Assembly (NCBI GenBank): GCA_017467225.1
Contig: JAFTSR010000074.1
Coordinates: 1 to 12,162 of the forward strand
DNA: 12,162 nucleotides
Direction: 5' to 3'
Source of the DNA: Clostridia bacterium
GTDB taxonomy: Bacteria; Bacillota_A; Clostridia; Oscillospirales; CAG-272
Below, piece after piece: positions 1-7,061 of the stretch. The stretch's first letter is position 1; each line of letters starts with the position of its first letter. The notes below the pieces were generated by a model that had not been told where the DNA came from, searched no databases, and saw only the letters and a program-made list of their open reading frames with translations. A program made the position numbers and the translations under genes.

Positions 1-1213
1 AGCGCGTAAAATCGGTATAATCAACGCCGCCAAAGCGGTTGAGCAGCTGTGGATTGGAGATGGTGGAGGTGTTGTGGTCGAGCGTGATCTGCGCCTCCGC
101 TTCGGGTGAGATGATCGAATAGATCGCCGCACCGACGGGAGCTGCGCCGAAGCGGTTGCCCTCAATGCGCAGCGATCCTCCCTCGGACGGGGTAGAGATG
201 CGCCAAAGGAAAATATGATGTCCCATCGGCAGCGGATGAATCTCGCTGTTGCGGGGCAAATCCTCTCCTCGCATCGCAAAGCCGCAGCCTGCGTTCCTGC
301 AATCGTTATTGGCGAAAACCGAGTCGATCGGCAGCTTGTCGCGATATTCAAAGGCAGCCATGCCGTAGGTGTCAAACGTGTTGTCACGGCAGATAAATTG
401 CACGGTGGGAACCGTCTGCTCGCCCGGACCCTGATGCGTCACGCAGGAGTCGTAAACGTTGCGGAATACGCAATCCTCGACGGTGATATACGAGCCGTGA
501 CCGTAAAACTCGACGGCGTTGCCGAAGCGGATGCGCAAGGGCAGGCTCCAGACGCAGCCGCCAAGATTTTCAAAGCGGCAGCGGCGAACGGTGACATGGT
601 CAGCAGCGCCTGCCAGCCCGTGCAGACCGTGGTTGCGAAAGCAGAGATCCTCGAATACGGTATAGTCGCGGGGAGATGCCAGCACGCGAGGCTGGCTGCA
701 GCCTGCCTCCACGCTGCGGTAAAACTGCGCAGGATTGCCCTTGGAATACAGCAGCAGCGTGCGCTCGGTGGAAAGCAGGGAAGCATCAACGGGCGCATCG
801 CCCCAAAAATGGCTGTCCCAAAAATCGCCCTGCTCACATAGCTCACTGCGCTCCCAGCGAAGCGTTGCCTCGCAGTAGTCGCCGTCAAAAATGAAATTGC
901 CCACCTCGCCGGGAAGCGGCGCGGTGCATTTCCAGATGTTCGGTGCCACCTCGACCCATTGATCGGGAGAGGAGAGATCGACCGAGGCGCAAAAAACGGG
1001 CGGCTCCCCCTCGCCGTAGGCACCGTAGGTTACGGGAGCTCCCTCGGCTCCTGCGGTGGTATGAAGCGCTCCGCGGGTGACGCTGCCTCGCTTGAAGAGC
1101 AGCGAGTCGCCGGGCTGCAGTGCAATACGGTCGTGAGAGAGAAGCGGAGCGTCGGGGGACAGACCGCTGTTTGCATCGTTTCCGTTTTGGGGATAAATAT
1201 AATATACTGCCAT
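1..1213 (-). CDS. Right-handed parallel beta-helix (pectate-lyase-like) protein, C-terminus cut off by window edge
   Basis: An uninterrupted frame of 404 codons runs from ATG at 1213 off the left edge. The N-terminus (MAVYYIYPQNGNDANSG) matches the usual opening of secreted or cell-associated beta-helix proteins, where an aromatic strand is followed by P-x-G-N-D. Repeating rungs are visible around residues 183-194 (DYTVFEDLCFRN), 206-217 (HVTVRRCRFENL), 241-253 (SYITVEDCVFRNV), 269-283 and 296-308, the pattern of PbH1 repeats. Such folds usually bind or cleave polysaccharide; no catalytic residues can be assigned here. There is no signal peptide, so as written the protein would be cytoplasmic. 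An in-frame ATG at 1225 would add MIIF. The nearest purine-rich ribosome site (GAAAGGAAGG) lies upstream of a hairpin, so the start is uncertain. I chose 1213 because it puts the conserved strand at the usual distance from the N-terminus. The fold is well supported; the activity is unknown. Confidence 0.8.
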   Translation of the reverse strand, partial: MAVYYIYPQNGNDANSGLSPDAPLLSHDRIALQPGDSLLFKRGSVTRGALHTTAGAEGAPVTYGAYGEGEPPVFCASVDLSSPDQWVEVAPNIWKCTAPLPGEVGNFIFDGDYCEATLRWERSELCEQGDFWDSHFWGDAPVDASLLSTERTLLLYSKGNPAQFYRSVEAGCSQPRVLASPRDYTVFEDLCFRNHGLHGLAGAADHVTVRRCRFENLGGCVWSLPLRIRFGNAVEFYGHGSYITVEDCVFRNVYDSCVTHQGPGEQTVPTVQFICRDNTFDTYGMAAFEYRDKLPIDSVFANNDCRNAGCGFAMRGEDLPRNSEIHPLPMGHHIFLWRISTPSEGGSLRIEGNRFGAAPVGAAIYSIISPEAEAQITLDHNTSTISNPQLLNRFGGVDYTDFTR

Positions 1214-1245
1214 AAAAATAATCATGGCTTTCGTTTGCGAAAGCC
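1214..1245 (-). terminator. Possible intrinsic terminator or attenuator ahead of the beta-helix gene
   Basis: Reading leftward, the 8-bp GC-containing stem GGCTTTCG/CGAAAGCC (1245-1226, loop CAAA) is followed by ATGATTATTTTT (1225-1214), a moderately T-rich tract. It could end transcripts from the long upstream operon. The T-tract is interrupted and the beta-helix start codon lies directly at its end, so it may instead be a translational control hairpin. The assignment is weak. Confidence 0.3.
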
Positions 1246-1347
1246 TTCCTTTCTTGGGGAATTTTGGCTGGTTTTGCGAAGCAAAATCTTTGCACGGAGT
1301 GCGAAGAAAGCCGCAAAATCCGCGTGAAAAATCATATTTTTCACGCG
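1226..1347. repeat. Hairpin-rich intergenic element (four inverted repeats)
   Basis: Between the HAD gene and the beta-helix gene almost every base belongs to an inverted repeat. H1 is at 1226-1245 (GGCTTTCG, loop TTTG, CGAAAGCC). H2 is at 1270-1288 (core TTTTGC, loop GAA, GCAAAA). H3 is at 1288-1306 (GCAC, loop GGA, GTGC, extended by TTT/GAA-type pairs with one wobble). H4 is at 1321-1347, a perfect 12-bp stem CGCGTGAAAAAT with a 3-nt loop. Three of the four loops are only 3 nt. The arrangement resembles REP/MITE-like or multi-stem intergenic repeats rather than a single terminator. That it is a dispersed repeat is inference, since only one copy is in the window. Confidence 0.5.
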
Positions 1348-1354
1348 AGCCTCC

Positions 1355-2182
1355 TCAGATCAGTCCTAAAGTGAGAAAAGCGTTGTAGATGCCGTCTTGG
1401 TCGATGGGCGTGGTGACCAGGTGTGCCATCGCCTTGATCGGCGCGGTGGCGTTGCCCATGGCGACGGCGGTACCGACAAAGGAAAGCATTTCGGTATCGT
1501 TGCGGCTGTCACCGATGGCGATGGTGTCCTCCACGCGGCAGCCGGTTGCCTCCAGAATGTGACGGATGCCACTGCCCTTGTCGACACCGGCTAAGTTCAT
1601 CTCACCGAAATAGGTGTCCACCACCGCGTCGCCCATGCTGTAGTCGGTCACGTAAAAGCGGCCCTGCAGATCGGCGGAAATCTGGTCAACGTTGCGACGG
1701 GAGAGGAAAAAAGACATTTTTTCAATATCGCGCAGCTTGACCAAAGAGTCGAGAATGATCACGTCACGGAAGGTTTTGTCCACCAGCTCGTCGTCGTAGC
1801 CTGCTTTTTTCATGGCGGGCAGCACGACGTCAACGAACGCCTGCTCGGCATAGGTGTTGCTTGCGCTTGCTGCGGTGAAATAGACCCCCATGCGGTGGAA
1901 ATAGTCGATGGCAAAGGTCAGATCATCCTCGCTCATAATGCTCTCATAGATGCATTTGCCGTCAAGAAAAACCTGGGCACCGCCGGCGGTGATCATGCCG
2001 TCAAAGGGGAAGGCCTCAAGCAGCCAGGGGTAAACGATGCCGCGTGCGCGACCCGACGCGATAAAGATGCGGTGACCGTTGGCTTGTGCCATGGATAGAG
2101 CCCGAAGCGCCGACGGCGGAATTTTGGCATCGTAGCCGACAAGCGTTCCGTCAATGTCCAAAAAGATCAGTTTTTTATTCAT
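1355..2182 (-). CDS. Cof-type HAD-superfamily hydrolase (sugar-phosphate / phosphatase type)
   Basis: This is a 275-residue cytosolic phosphatase-like protein. HAD motif I is FLDIDGTL, with D9 as nucleophile and D11 as acid/base. Motif II is IASGR with S43, motif III is K202 (VDKGSG), and motif IV is IAIGDSRNDTEM with D225 and D229 binding magnesium. The cap between motifs II and III is of the C2 (Cof) type, and length is normal for the family. Members dephosphorylate sugar phosphates, FMN, PLP and similar compounds; the substrate cannot be read from sequence. I chose ATG 2182 over an upstream in-frame ATG at 2215 because MNKKLIFLDIDGT is the family N-terminus and AGAGG sits 7-8 nt before it. 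The gene overlaps the preceding kinase gene by 8 nt (2175-2182), suggesting coupled translation. It is the last gene of the leftward operon. Confidence 0.92.
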   Translation of the reverse strand: MNKKLIFLDIDGTLVGYDAKIPPSALRALSMAQANGHRIFIASGRARGIVYPWLLEAFPFDGMITAGGAQVFLDGKCIYESIMSEDDLTFAIDYFHRMGVYFTAASASNTYAEQAFVDVVLPAMKKAGYDDELVDKTFRDVIILDSLVKLRDIEKMSFFLSRRNVDQISADLQGRFYVTDYSMGDAVVDTYFGEMNLAGVDKGSGIRHILEATGCRVEDTIAIGDSRNDTEMLSFVGTAVAMGNATAPIKAMAHLVTTPIDQDGIYNAFLTLGLI

Positions 2183-2699
2183 GCTTATCCTCTTTATTTG
2201 CCAACAGCTGTTCAATGAGCGCGGCGAAGGCTTGCGTGCTTTGCTCCAGCGGTCGGTTGTTGTCGAAAATCACGTCGTAAGGATAATCCTCGACGTCGTC
2301 GTCAGCATGATTGCCGTAGCCGCCGGCCGTGTCGGGCAGCTCACGGCGTACCAAAAGCGTCAGACAGTCGCCGTTTACAGCGCGGACAAAGGTTTCAATC
2401 TGCTCAGGCTCACGAATGTGGATGAACAGAATTTCGTCCTCGCCGGCCAAAAAGTCAGCGCGCTGCTCGATCAGATAGCGGTTGGGCAGGTCGTTGTATT
2501 CGGTAAAAACGCGCTTGAGCTCGGCCAGAAAACGGCGGGATTTGAGATCCTTTTCACCGTTCCAGCCGTGCATTGCGGCAATTTCCTTGATGGGCGTGAT
2601 GGAGGAAATGTTGCGAACGCGGCGATTTGTGAGCGACATGCATAGCGTGTCCTTGCCGACGCCTCCTTTGCCGTTGATGACAATAGTTAACTTATTCAT
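2175..2699 (-). CDS. Small P-loop kinase-like protein (nucleotide/dNMP-kinase fold)
   Basis: The protein has 174 residues. A Walker A loop (GKGGVGKDT, residues 10-18) follows strand MNKLTIVIN. Other marks are a basic helix region (KSRRFLAELKR, 53-63), strand EILFIHIREPEQIE (89-102) in the Walker B position, LLVRREL (115-121) resembling an arginine-bearing lid, and a late YDVIFDNN (141-148). That late strand followed by asparagine is typical of small kinases such as dephospho-CoA kinase and deoxynucleotide kinases, where it helps hold the adenine. These features suggest an ATP-dependent phosphotransferase of that fold, but the GKGGVGK loop is also seen in Mrp/ParA-type ATPases, so substrate and exact family stay open. 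GGAG lies 8 nt before ATG 2699. It sits 32 nt after the GRE activase and overlaps the HAD gene by 8 nt. Confidence 0.75.
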   Translation of the reverse strand: MNKLTIVINGKGGVGKDTLCMSLTNRRVRNISSITPIKEIAAMHGWNGEKDLKSRRFLAELKRVFTEYNDLPNRYLIEQRADFLAGEDEILFIHIREPEQIETFVRAVNGDCLTLLVRRELPDTAGGYGNHADDDVEDYPYDVIFDNNRPLEQSTQAFAALIEQLLANKEDKHE

Positions 2700-2731
2700 A
2701 CGTGGTCTCCGTTGCGCTGTGGCGCCGATTT

Positions 2732-3493
2732 TTATTGTAAGGGGTATGTTTTCCCGACGCTTTGATACTTTGCGCCGGCCAAGGGATTGTAGGCAAGCTG
2801 CTCCCAGCTGCTTTCTCCCACGATGGCGCGGATGGCAGAAAGATTATCTTCGGTGTCGGTGATGCCCGGAATGAGAGGGGTGCGGAAGGTGTGCGGAATG
2901 CCGGATGCTTGCAGATGGCGGGCATTCTCCAAAATCAGGGCGTTGTCCACGCCGGTATATCTGACGTGCTGCGCCGGGTCAGCCAGCTTGATGTCCATGT
3001 AAACGAAATCGCACAGCGAGGTAACGCGCGAAAATACGTCTGTCGGCGCAAAGCCGCACGTTTCGATGGCGGTGTGTATCTTACCGCGGAGCAGCGTGAG
3101 CAGCGCGGCGCAAAAGTCGGCCTGCAACAGCGGCTCACCGCCCGAAAGCGTCACACCGCCGCCTGTGGCGGCAAAGAAATCGGCATGCTGCAAGAGCTTG
3201 TCGGCAAGAGTGGCCGCCTCCCATTCCTGTCCGGCCACGCTGACCAGGTCACGTGGGCAGACATGCAGACAGCGGCCAAGGCCTTGGCAATCCTCATGCT
3301 CGCACGGCCTTTGGCAAAGACCGCAAGACAGGCAGCCGTTTTGCTTGACAAACAGCTCGCGGCGGGGAGAAAGCCCCTCGGGATTGTGGCACCATGCGCA
3401 GCGCAAGGGACACCCCTTGAAAAACACAGTGGTGCGGATGCCTGCGCCGTCATGTAACGCAAACTCCTTGATATCAACAATCAATCCTGTCAT
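2732..3493 (-). CDS. Glycyl-radical enzyme activating enzyme (radical SAM, with extra Fe-S insert)
   Basis: This 253-residue activase should cleave S-adenosylmethionine and take hydrogen from the glycine of the GRE encoded just upstream. The radical SAM motif C28-x3-C32-x2-C35 lies in FFKGCPLRCAWCHNPEG. The SAM-binding GGE is at 118-120 (GGGVTLSGGEPLLQ), and YMDIKL (165-170) and IPGITDTEDN (208-217) are typical of the family. Between 54 and 79 is a ferredoxin-like cysteine-rich insert, as in activases of dehydratase/decarboxylase-type GREs and absent from plain PflA. It has C54-x2-C57-x2-C60-x3-C64, then C69, C75 and C79-P: seven cysteines, one short of two full sets. I chose ATG 3493 because MTGLIVDIKEFALHDG is the family N-terminus; a longer in-frame start at 3637 would lie inside the GRE gene. 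There is no clear ribosome site; the GRE stop is 13 nt upstream, so coupled translation is likely. Confidence 0.93.
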   Translation of the reverse strand: MTGLIVDIKEFALHDGAGIRTTVFFKGCPLRCAWCHNPEGLSPRRELFVKQNGCLSCGLCQRPCEHEDCQGLGRCLHVCPRDLVSVAGQEWEAATLADKLLQHADFFAATGGGVTLSGGEPLLQADFCAALLTLLRGKIHTAIETCGFAPTDVFSRVTSLCDFVYMDIKLADPAQHVRYTGVDNALILENARHLQASGIPHTFRTPLIPGITDTEDNLSAIRAIVGESSWEQLAYNPLAGAKYQSVGKTYPLQ

Positions 3494-3506
3494 ATCAGAC
3501 CGAGTA

Positions 3507-5465
3507 CTACTGCCGTGCCATGACGTGATCCTGATAGTCCTTGTCCAGCTCGACAAAATACGCCGACCAGCCCCAGATGCGCACGACCAGCTGTCGGTAA
3601 GCGTCGGGGTTTTTCTGTGCCTGGCGCATGGCCTCAAGATCCACGGCGTTGAGCTGCAGCTGATGTCCGCCGCGCATGATGAAATATTGGATCAGCGTCG
3701 CCACCTTGCGGATGCTCTCGGGATTTTGGAAGATGCTTGCAGTGAATTCCAACGTCAGAGGGCCACCGTTGATGGTTCGACTCAGATCGTTGGCGGTGAA
3801 GGCTTCAATGTCGGTAACGGGGCCGGGAATGCGAGCGAACAGGCTGGGCGAGAAGTTGGTGCCCAAGGGCTCGCCGGCGCGTCGGCCGTCAGCCGTTGCA
3901 CCAAGCTCGCGCGCGTGCCAGAGATAATACATGGCCGTGCCGGTGCCTGCGCGCCATACGCCGCCTTGGCAGTTGGTTTTGCCATGCAGCGCATCGGCAA
4001 AGGCAGAGAGCAGCATGCCGCAAAGGGTGTGCGGCTCGGTAGCATCGGTGCCCATCTTGGGAGCCTCATAGCGCAAATGATGCAGAAGCTCGGCATCGTT
4101 TGCAAAGTCAGAATCCAGCGCTGCGATCAAACGGTCGGGCGTGATACGCTTTTCATCGTACACGTAGCGCTTGACGGCCGCCAACGCGTCGGCGGCCGAG
4201 GCAATGCCACAGCCGTGAATGCCGAAGTTGTTGTATTTTTTGCCGTCGCGCATCAGATCCAGCAAGGGAGACGGCACGAAATAAATATCGTGAACACCGG
4301 CACAGATGCGATCGCATTCCGCTGAAATTTCCTCCTTGACGCATTGCAAAAGTGCGTCAAAGTCAGCGCCATGGATGCATTTGCGGATGGCGCGGTCGGT
4401 CAGGGCAGGGAAGTTGAGCGCGTCAATGTTGGCAATGTCGTTGCCACAGCCGGGGATGATAAACTCCCAGCAGGCAGCGACAACGTAGTTTGCGGCGTCC
4501 TCGTGAGAATATCCCAGCTTTTCAAGTCCGGGGATGACAACGTCATCATTGGAATATTGCGGAAAGCCAAGTCCCACAGCCGTCAGCTCGGTGCCAAGCT
4601 CATAGATGGAGAGCGGCGTCTTTTTGGAGACGCGCAAATTGATCTTGGGGTCGATCAGCTTGAGGTTGCGGCTGGCCTTGAGGCACAGCGCCGAAAGCAG
4701 ATTGAAGCAGTCGTTGCCATCAGCATCACAGCCGCCCAGCACCATGCTCTGTCCGTTGTCGCCCTGCTGTACGCCGACGTACAGGTCGCTGTCCTTGTTG
4801 AAGGAGAGGAAAAAGTCCTCCAAAAGCGCCAGCGCGGTCTCCTCGGTATAGAGGCCTGCCGCCATATCCTTTTGAAAATAGGGATACATATACCGGTCAA
4901 AGCGACCGACGGTATTGTGATAATCGCCCTCCAGCCACAGCGCGTAGTGTAGGATGCGGAAAAATTGCAGTGCCTCACGGAAATTTTGAGCACCGTAGCG
5001 CGGTACGCGCGTGAAGATGTCCACAAGATCGGTGCGACCGATGCGTGCAGCCTCGTCGCGGTAGCGATCGCAAAGCGAGATCAGCGCGTCGATCATGCGC
5101 GCCTGGTGCTCCGTTGCGCCCGTGCGGACGGCGAGAAGACCTTGCGCGATCACCTTGGCGTAATTGGGCGAGAGGTTGGAAACGTAGCCGAGCTCGTGCA
5201 CGTAGTGCTTCTCTTTGATCCCCGCCCATTCGTCCTGGGTGTAAATGTCGGGAAGATTGGCCACGGTGCGCACCAGCGCGATCTGCTCCTCGGGATGAAT
5301 ATGCGGTACCTCCAGAGAGGTGAGATATTCGAAGCGGCGCGTCATACGCTCAACGTCGGAAAGCCCCATGGCGCGATATTGCTCACTCAAAGCGTCATTG
5401 CAGCGGATGCGGTTGGCGTGATGTGCGCGGTCTATGATATAGTAACGGTACAGAGAAGAATTCAT
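3507..5465 (-). CDS. Glycyl radical enzyme of the pyruvate formate-lyase superfamily, unassigned short subclass
   Basis: The enzyme has 652 residues, clearly shorter than characterised GREs (about 750-860). The radical loop is near the C-terminus, R629-I-W-G632-W-S-A-Y-F, followed by YQDHVMAR; G632 would carry the radical. The thiyl cysteine is C332 in AACWEFIIPG, with E334 two residues on, like the G-C-V-E of glycerol, choline and hydroxyproline eliminases and unlike the Cys-Cys pair of pyruvate formate-lyase. Other GRE landmarks are NFREALQFFRILHYALW (161-177), DGRRAGEPLGTNFSPS (526-541) and GGHQLQLNAVD (599-609). It therefore probably carries out a radical elimination or lyase reaction under anaerobic conditions, in the cytosol. 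The tryptophans flanking the key residues and the short N-terminus set it apart. AAGGAG sits 8 nt before ATG 5465, and truB ends 15 nt upstream. The activase follows at 13 nt. No microcompartment shell genes are seen. Superfamily is certain; substrate is unknown. Confidence 0.93.
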   Translation of the reverse strand: MNSSLYRYYIIDRAHHANRIRCNDALSEQYRAMGLSDVERMTRRFEYLTSLEVPHIHPEEQIALVRTVANLPDIYTQDEWAGIKEKHYVHELGYVSNLSPNYAKVIAQGLLAVRTGATEHQARMIDALISLCDRYRDEAARIGRTDLVDIFTRVPRYGAQNFREALQFFRILHYALWLEGDYHNTVGRFDRYMYPYFQKDMAAGLYTEETALALLEDFFLSFNKDSDLYVGVQQGDNGQSMVLGGCDADGNDCFNLLSALCLKASRNLKLIDPKINLRVSKKTPLSIYELGTELTAVGLGFPQYSNDDVVIPGLEKLGYSHEDAANYVVAACWEFIIPGCGNDIANIDALNFPALTDRAIRKCIHGADFDALLQCVKEEISAECDRICAGVHDIYFVPSPLLDLMRDGKKYNNFGIHGCGIASAADALAAVKRYVYDEKRITPDRLIAALDSDFANDAELLHHLRYEAPKMGTDATEPHTLCGMLLSAFADALHGKTNCQGGVWRAGTGTAMYYLWHARELGATADGRRAGEPLGTNFSPSLFARIPGPVTDIEAFTANDLSRTINGGPLTLEFTASIFQNPESIRKVATLIQYFIMRGGHQLQLNAVDLEAMRQAQKNPDAYRQLVVRIWGWSAYFVELDKDYQDHVMARQ

Positions 5466-5480
5466 AGTACAGCTCCTTGA

Positions 5481-6401
5481 TTACAAAGTGAAAATTTTAA
5501 TTGCCTTGAGTGCCGCTCCTCCCTCCGCAGCGATAACCTCACCCAGCGCAAAAAAGGTGCCGTCGGGTGCGTACAGGCGCATGTGGGTGGCAAGCGGATG
5601 AACCACCTTCAACTTGGTCATGGCGACGGCACAGCCGTTGCGGATCAGCTTGTAATAAAAAGGGGTGAGCGTCAGAGATGGCGCATCGGCGAACAGCTCG
5701 ACGGTTGGGATGAGCAACGAGAGGCGCTCGGGGAGCTCCATGGCCTCCAGCTCGGCAATCGTGTGGGTGCGATCCAAGGAAAAGCCGCACGCCTCGGTAC
5801 GACACAGCGCTGCCATCACGCCGCCGCAGCCCAAAGAAGCGCCGATGTCGGCGCACAGCGTGCGGATATAGGTGCCGCCGGAGCAGCGAACGTCAAGTGT
5901 ATATTCAGCCGGGTCATCGGTTGGTGAGCAGGTCAGTGCGGAGACGGTGACCTCTCTCGCTTCTCTCTCGACCGTGATGCCCTGGCGCGCCAGATCGACC
6001 AGCTTGTGCCCGTCGCGCTTGAGCGCGCTGTACATGGGCGGAACCTGTTTGATCGTGCCGATGAAACGGGGAATGACAGATTGCACGGCTTCGGTAGAAG
6101 GAATATCGTCCGTGCGGGTCAAAGCCTCGCCGGTGATGTCCTCGGTGTCGGTGGTCAGCCCCAGGCGCAGCGTCGCACGGTAGCATTTGCCCTCGCTGCC
6201 CAGATACTCGGACGCCTTGGCGGCGCGTCCCAGCAGTACGACCAGAACACCGGTCGCCATGGGGTCAAGCGTACCGGCATGTCCGACGGCACGGGTGCCA
6301 AAGAGACGGCGTACCTTGCCTACAATATCGTGTGAGGTCACGCCGGCGTGCTTGTTGACCAAAAGAACGCCGTCCGGAATGATGGTTTGGTTGTTCTGCA
6401 T
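5481..6401 (-). CDS. truB: tRNA pseudouridine(55) synthase TruB
   Basis: The protein isomerises uridine 55 in the T-loop of tRNAs to pseudouridine. Family motifs are complete. GVLLVNKHAGVTSHD (11-25) leads to GHAGTLDPMATGVL with catalytic D46. VPPMYSALKRDGHKL and CSGGTYIRTL (about residue 170) line the RNA-binding cleft, and the tail after about 235 is the PUA-like C-terminal domain. Length (306) is normal. The start ATG 6401 overlaps the TGA of trmB by one base (TGATG), a typical reinitiation junction. In many Bacillota truB lies near rbfA and ribF; here it lies behind trmB instead. Confidence 0.97.
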   Translation of the reverse strand: MQNNQTIIPDGVLLVNKHAGVTSHDIVGKVRRLFGTRAVGHAGTLDPMATGVLVVLLGRAAKASEYLGSEGKCYRATLRLGLTTDTEDITGEALTRTDDIPSTEAVQSVIPRFIGTIKQVPPMYSALKRDGHKLVDLARQGITVEREAREVTVSALTCSPTDDPAEYTLDVRCSGGTYIRTLCADIGASLGCGGVMAALCRTEACGFSLDRTHTIAELEAMELPERLSLLIPTVELFADAPSLTLTPFYYKLIRNGCAVAMTKLKVVHPLATHMRLYAPDGTFFALGEVIAAEGGAALKAIKIFTL

Positions 6402-7051
6402 CAGAATTTTACCAATGCCGCGTGAATGGGCATACCCTGCTCGGAGAAGTTCTTCTCGTATTCGGTCATGACGTTGCCCTCGTTGTAGGGCGAGGTGTGC
6501 AGATCGTCAGTCTGCCAAACGATCTCAAGACCGGCTGCGGCGAACTCCTCCAGCGAAAAGGCGAAAAGACCGTCGTTGTCTGTCTTCAGTCGCAGGATGC
6601 CGCCTTGCTTGAGCAGCACGCGATATTGCTCCAAAAAGGTGCGGTAGGTCAGTCTTCTCTTGTGGTAGCCGGACTTGGGCCACGGGTCGGAGAAGTTGAG
6701 ATAAATGCAATCAAAGCTGTTTTCGGGGAACATCTCGGTCAGCTGTCTTGCGTCGCCGATCAGAAAACGGAGATTGTCAGGGCGGCTGTCTGCGCTTGCC
6801 GCTGCTTTTTCCAGTGCCAGGCAGGCTACGTCGCTGATGCGCTCCATGGCGATCAGATTGATCTCCGGGTGCGCGGCACTCATGCCGCAGGCAAAGCCAC
6901 CCTTGCCGCAGCCGATCTCCAGATGCAAGGGCTTGGTATTGTCTGCAAATACACCGCTGATATCGATCATCTGATCAGCCGGCGCGTGCAGACGATAGGC
7001 ATCACAGGCGGCGATACGCTTGTCTGCGTGCTTCTTTTTTCTCATTCTCAT
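6401..7051 (-). CDS. trmB: tRNA (guanine(46)-N7)-methyltransferase TrmB
   Basis: This 216-residue SAM-dependent enzyme methylates N7 of G46 in the variable loop of tRNA. The SAM-binding motif LEIGCGKGGF is at 44-53, followed by the acidic residue of IAMERIS (67-73) and IGDAR (98-102). The TrmB signature NFSDPWPKSGYHKRRL spans 119-134, and TSPYNEGNVMTEYEKNF (186-202) is the conserved substrate-contacting C-terminal motif. I chose ATG 7051 (MRMRKKKHADKRI, the usual basic opening), with GAGG 8 nt upstream; a longer in-frame start at 7126 would run 65 nt into the preceding gene. ATG 7045 is also possible. The stop shares one base with truB. Confidence 0.95.
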   Translation of the reverse strand: MRMRKKKHADKRIAACDAYRLHAPADQMIDISGVFADNTKPLHLEIGCGKGGFACGMSAAHPEINLIAMERISDVACLALEKAAASADSRPDNLRFLIGDARQLTEMFPENSFDCIYLNFSDPWPKSGYHKRRLTYRTFLEQYRVLLKQGGILRLKTDNDGLFAFSLEEFAAAGLEIVWQTDDLHTSPYNEGNVMTEYEKNFSEQGMPIHAALVKF

Positions 7052-7061
7052 AATATGTGCC

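Noticed and set aside
215..1023. Plus- and minus-strand frames of about 200 codons within 215-1023
   Set aside because: The continuous minus-strand beta-helix frame across the same bases has repeating rungs and a family N-terminus; the others do not.
1222..1335. 37-codon minus-strand frame in the hairpin block, starting in the loop of the largest hairpin
   Set aside because: The GGAGG after the HAD stop is too far (about 14 nt) from this ATG and the frame consists almost entirely of palindromic DNA; kept only as a remark in the repeat finding.
3066..4325. Long open frame on the plus strand opposite the GRE and activase genes
   Set aside because: It is antisense to two genes with complete family motifs and shows no recognisable domain; long antisense frames arise from the codon bias of GC-rich genes.
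3507..5465. Naming the GRE as pyruvate formate-lyase (pflB)
   Set aside because: The Cys-Cys pair of formate acetyltransferase is absent, the enzyme is about 100 residues short, and the activase has an Fe-S insert that PflA lacks.
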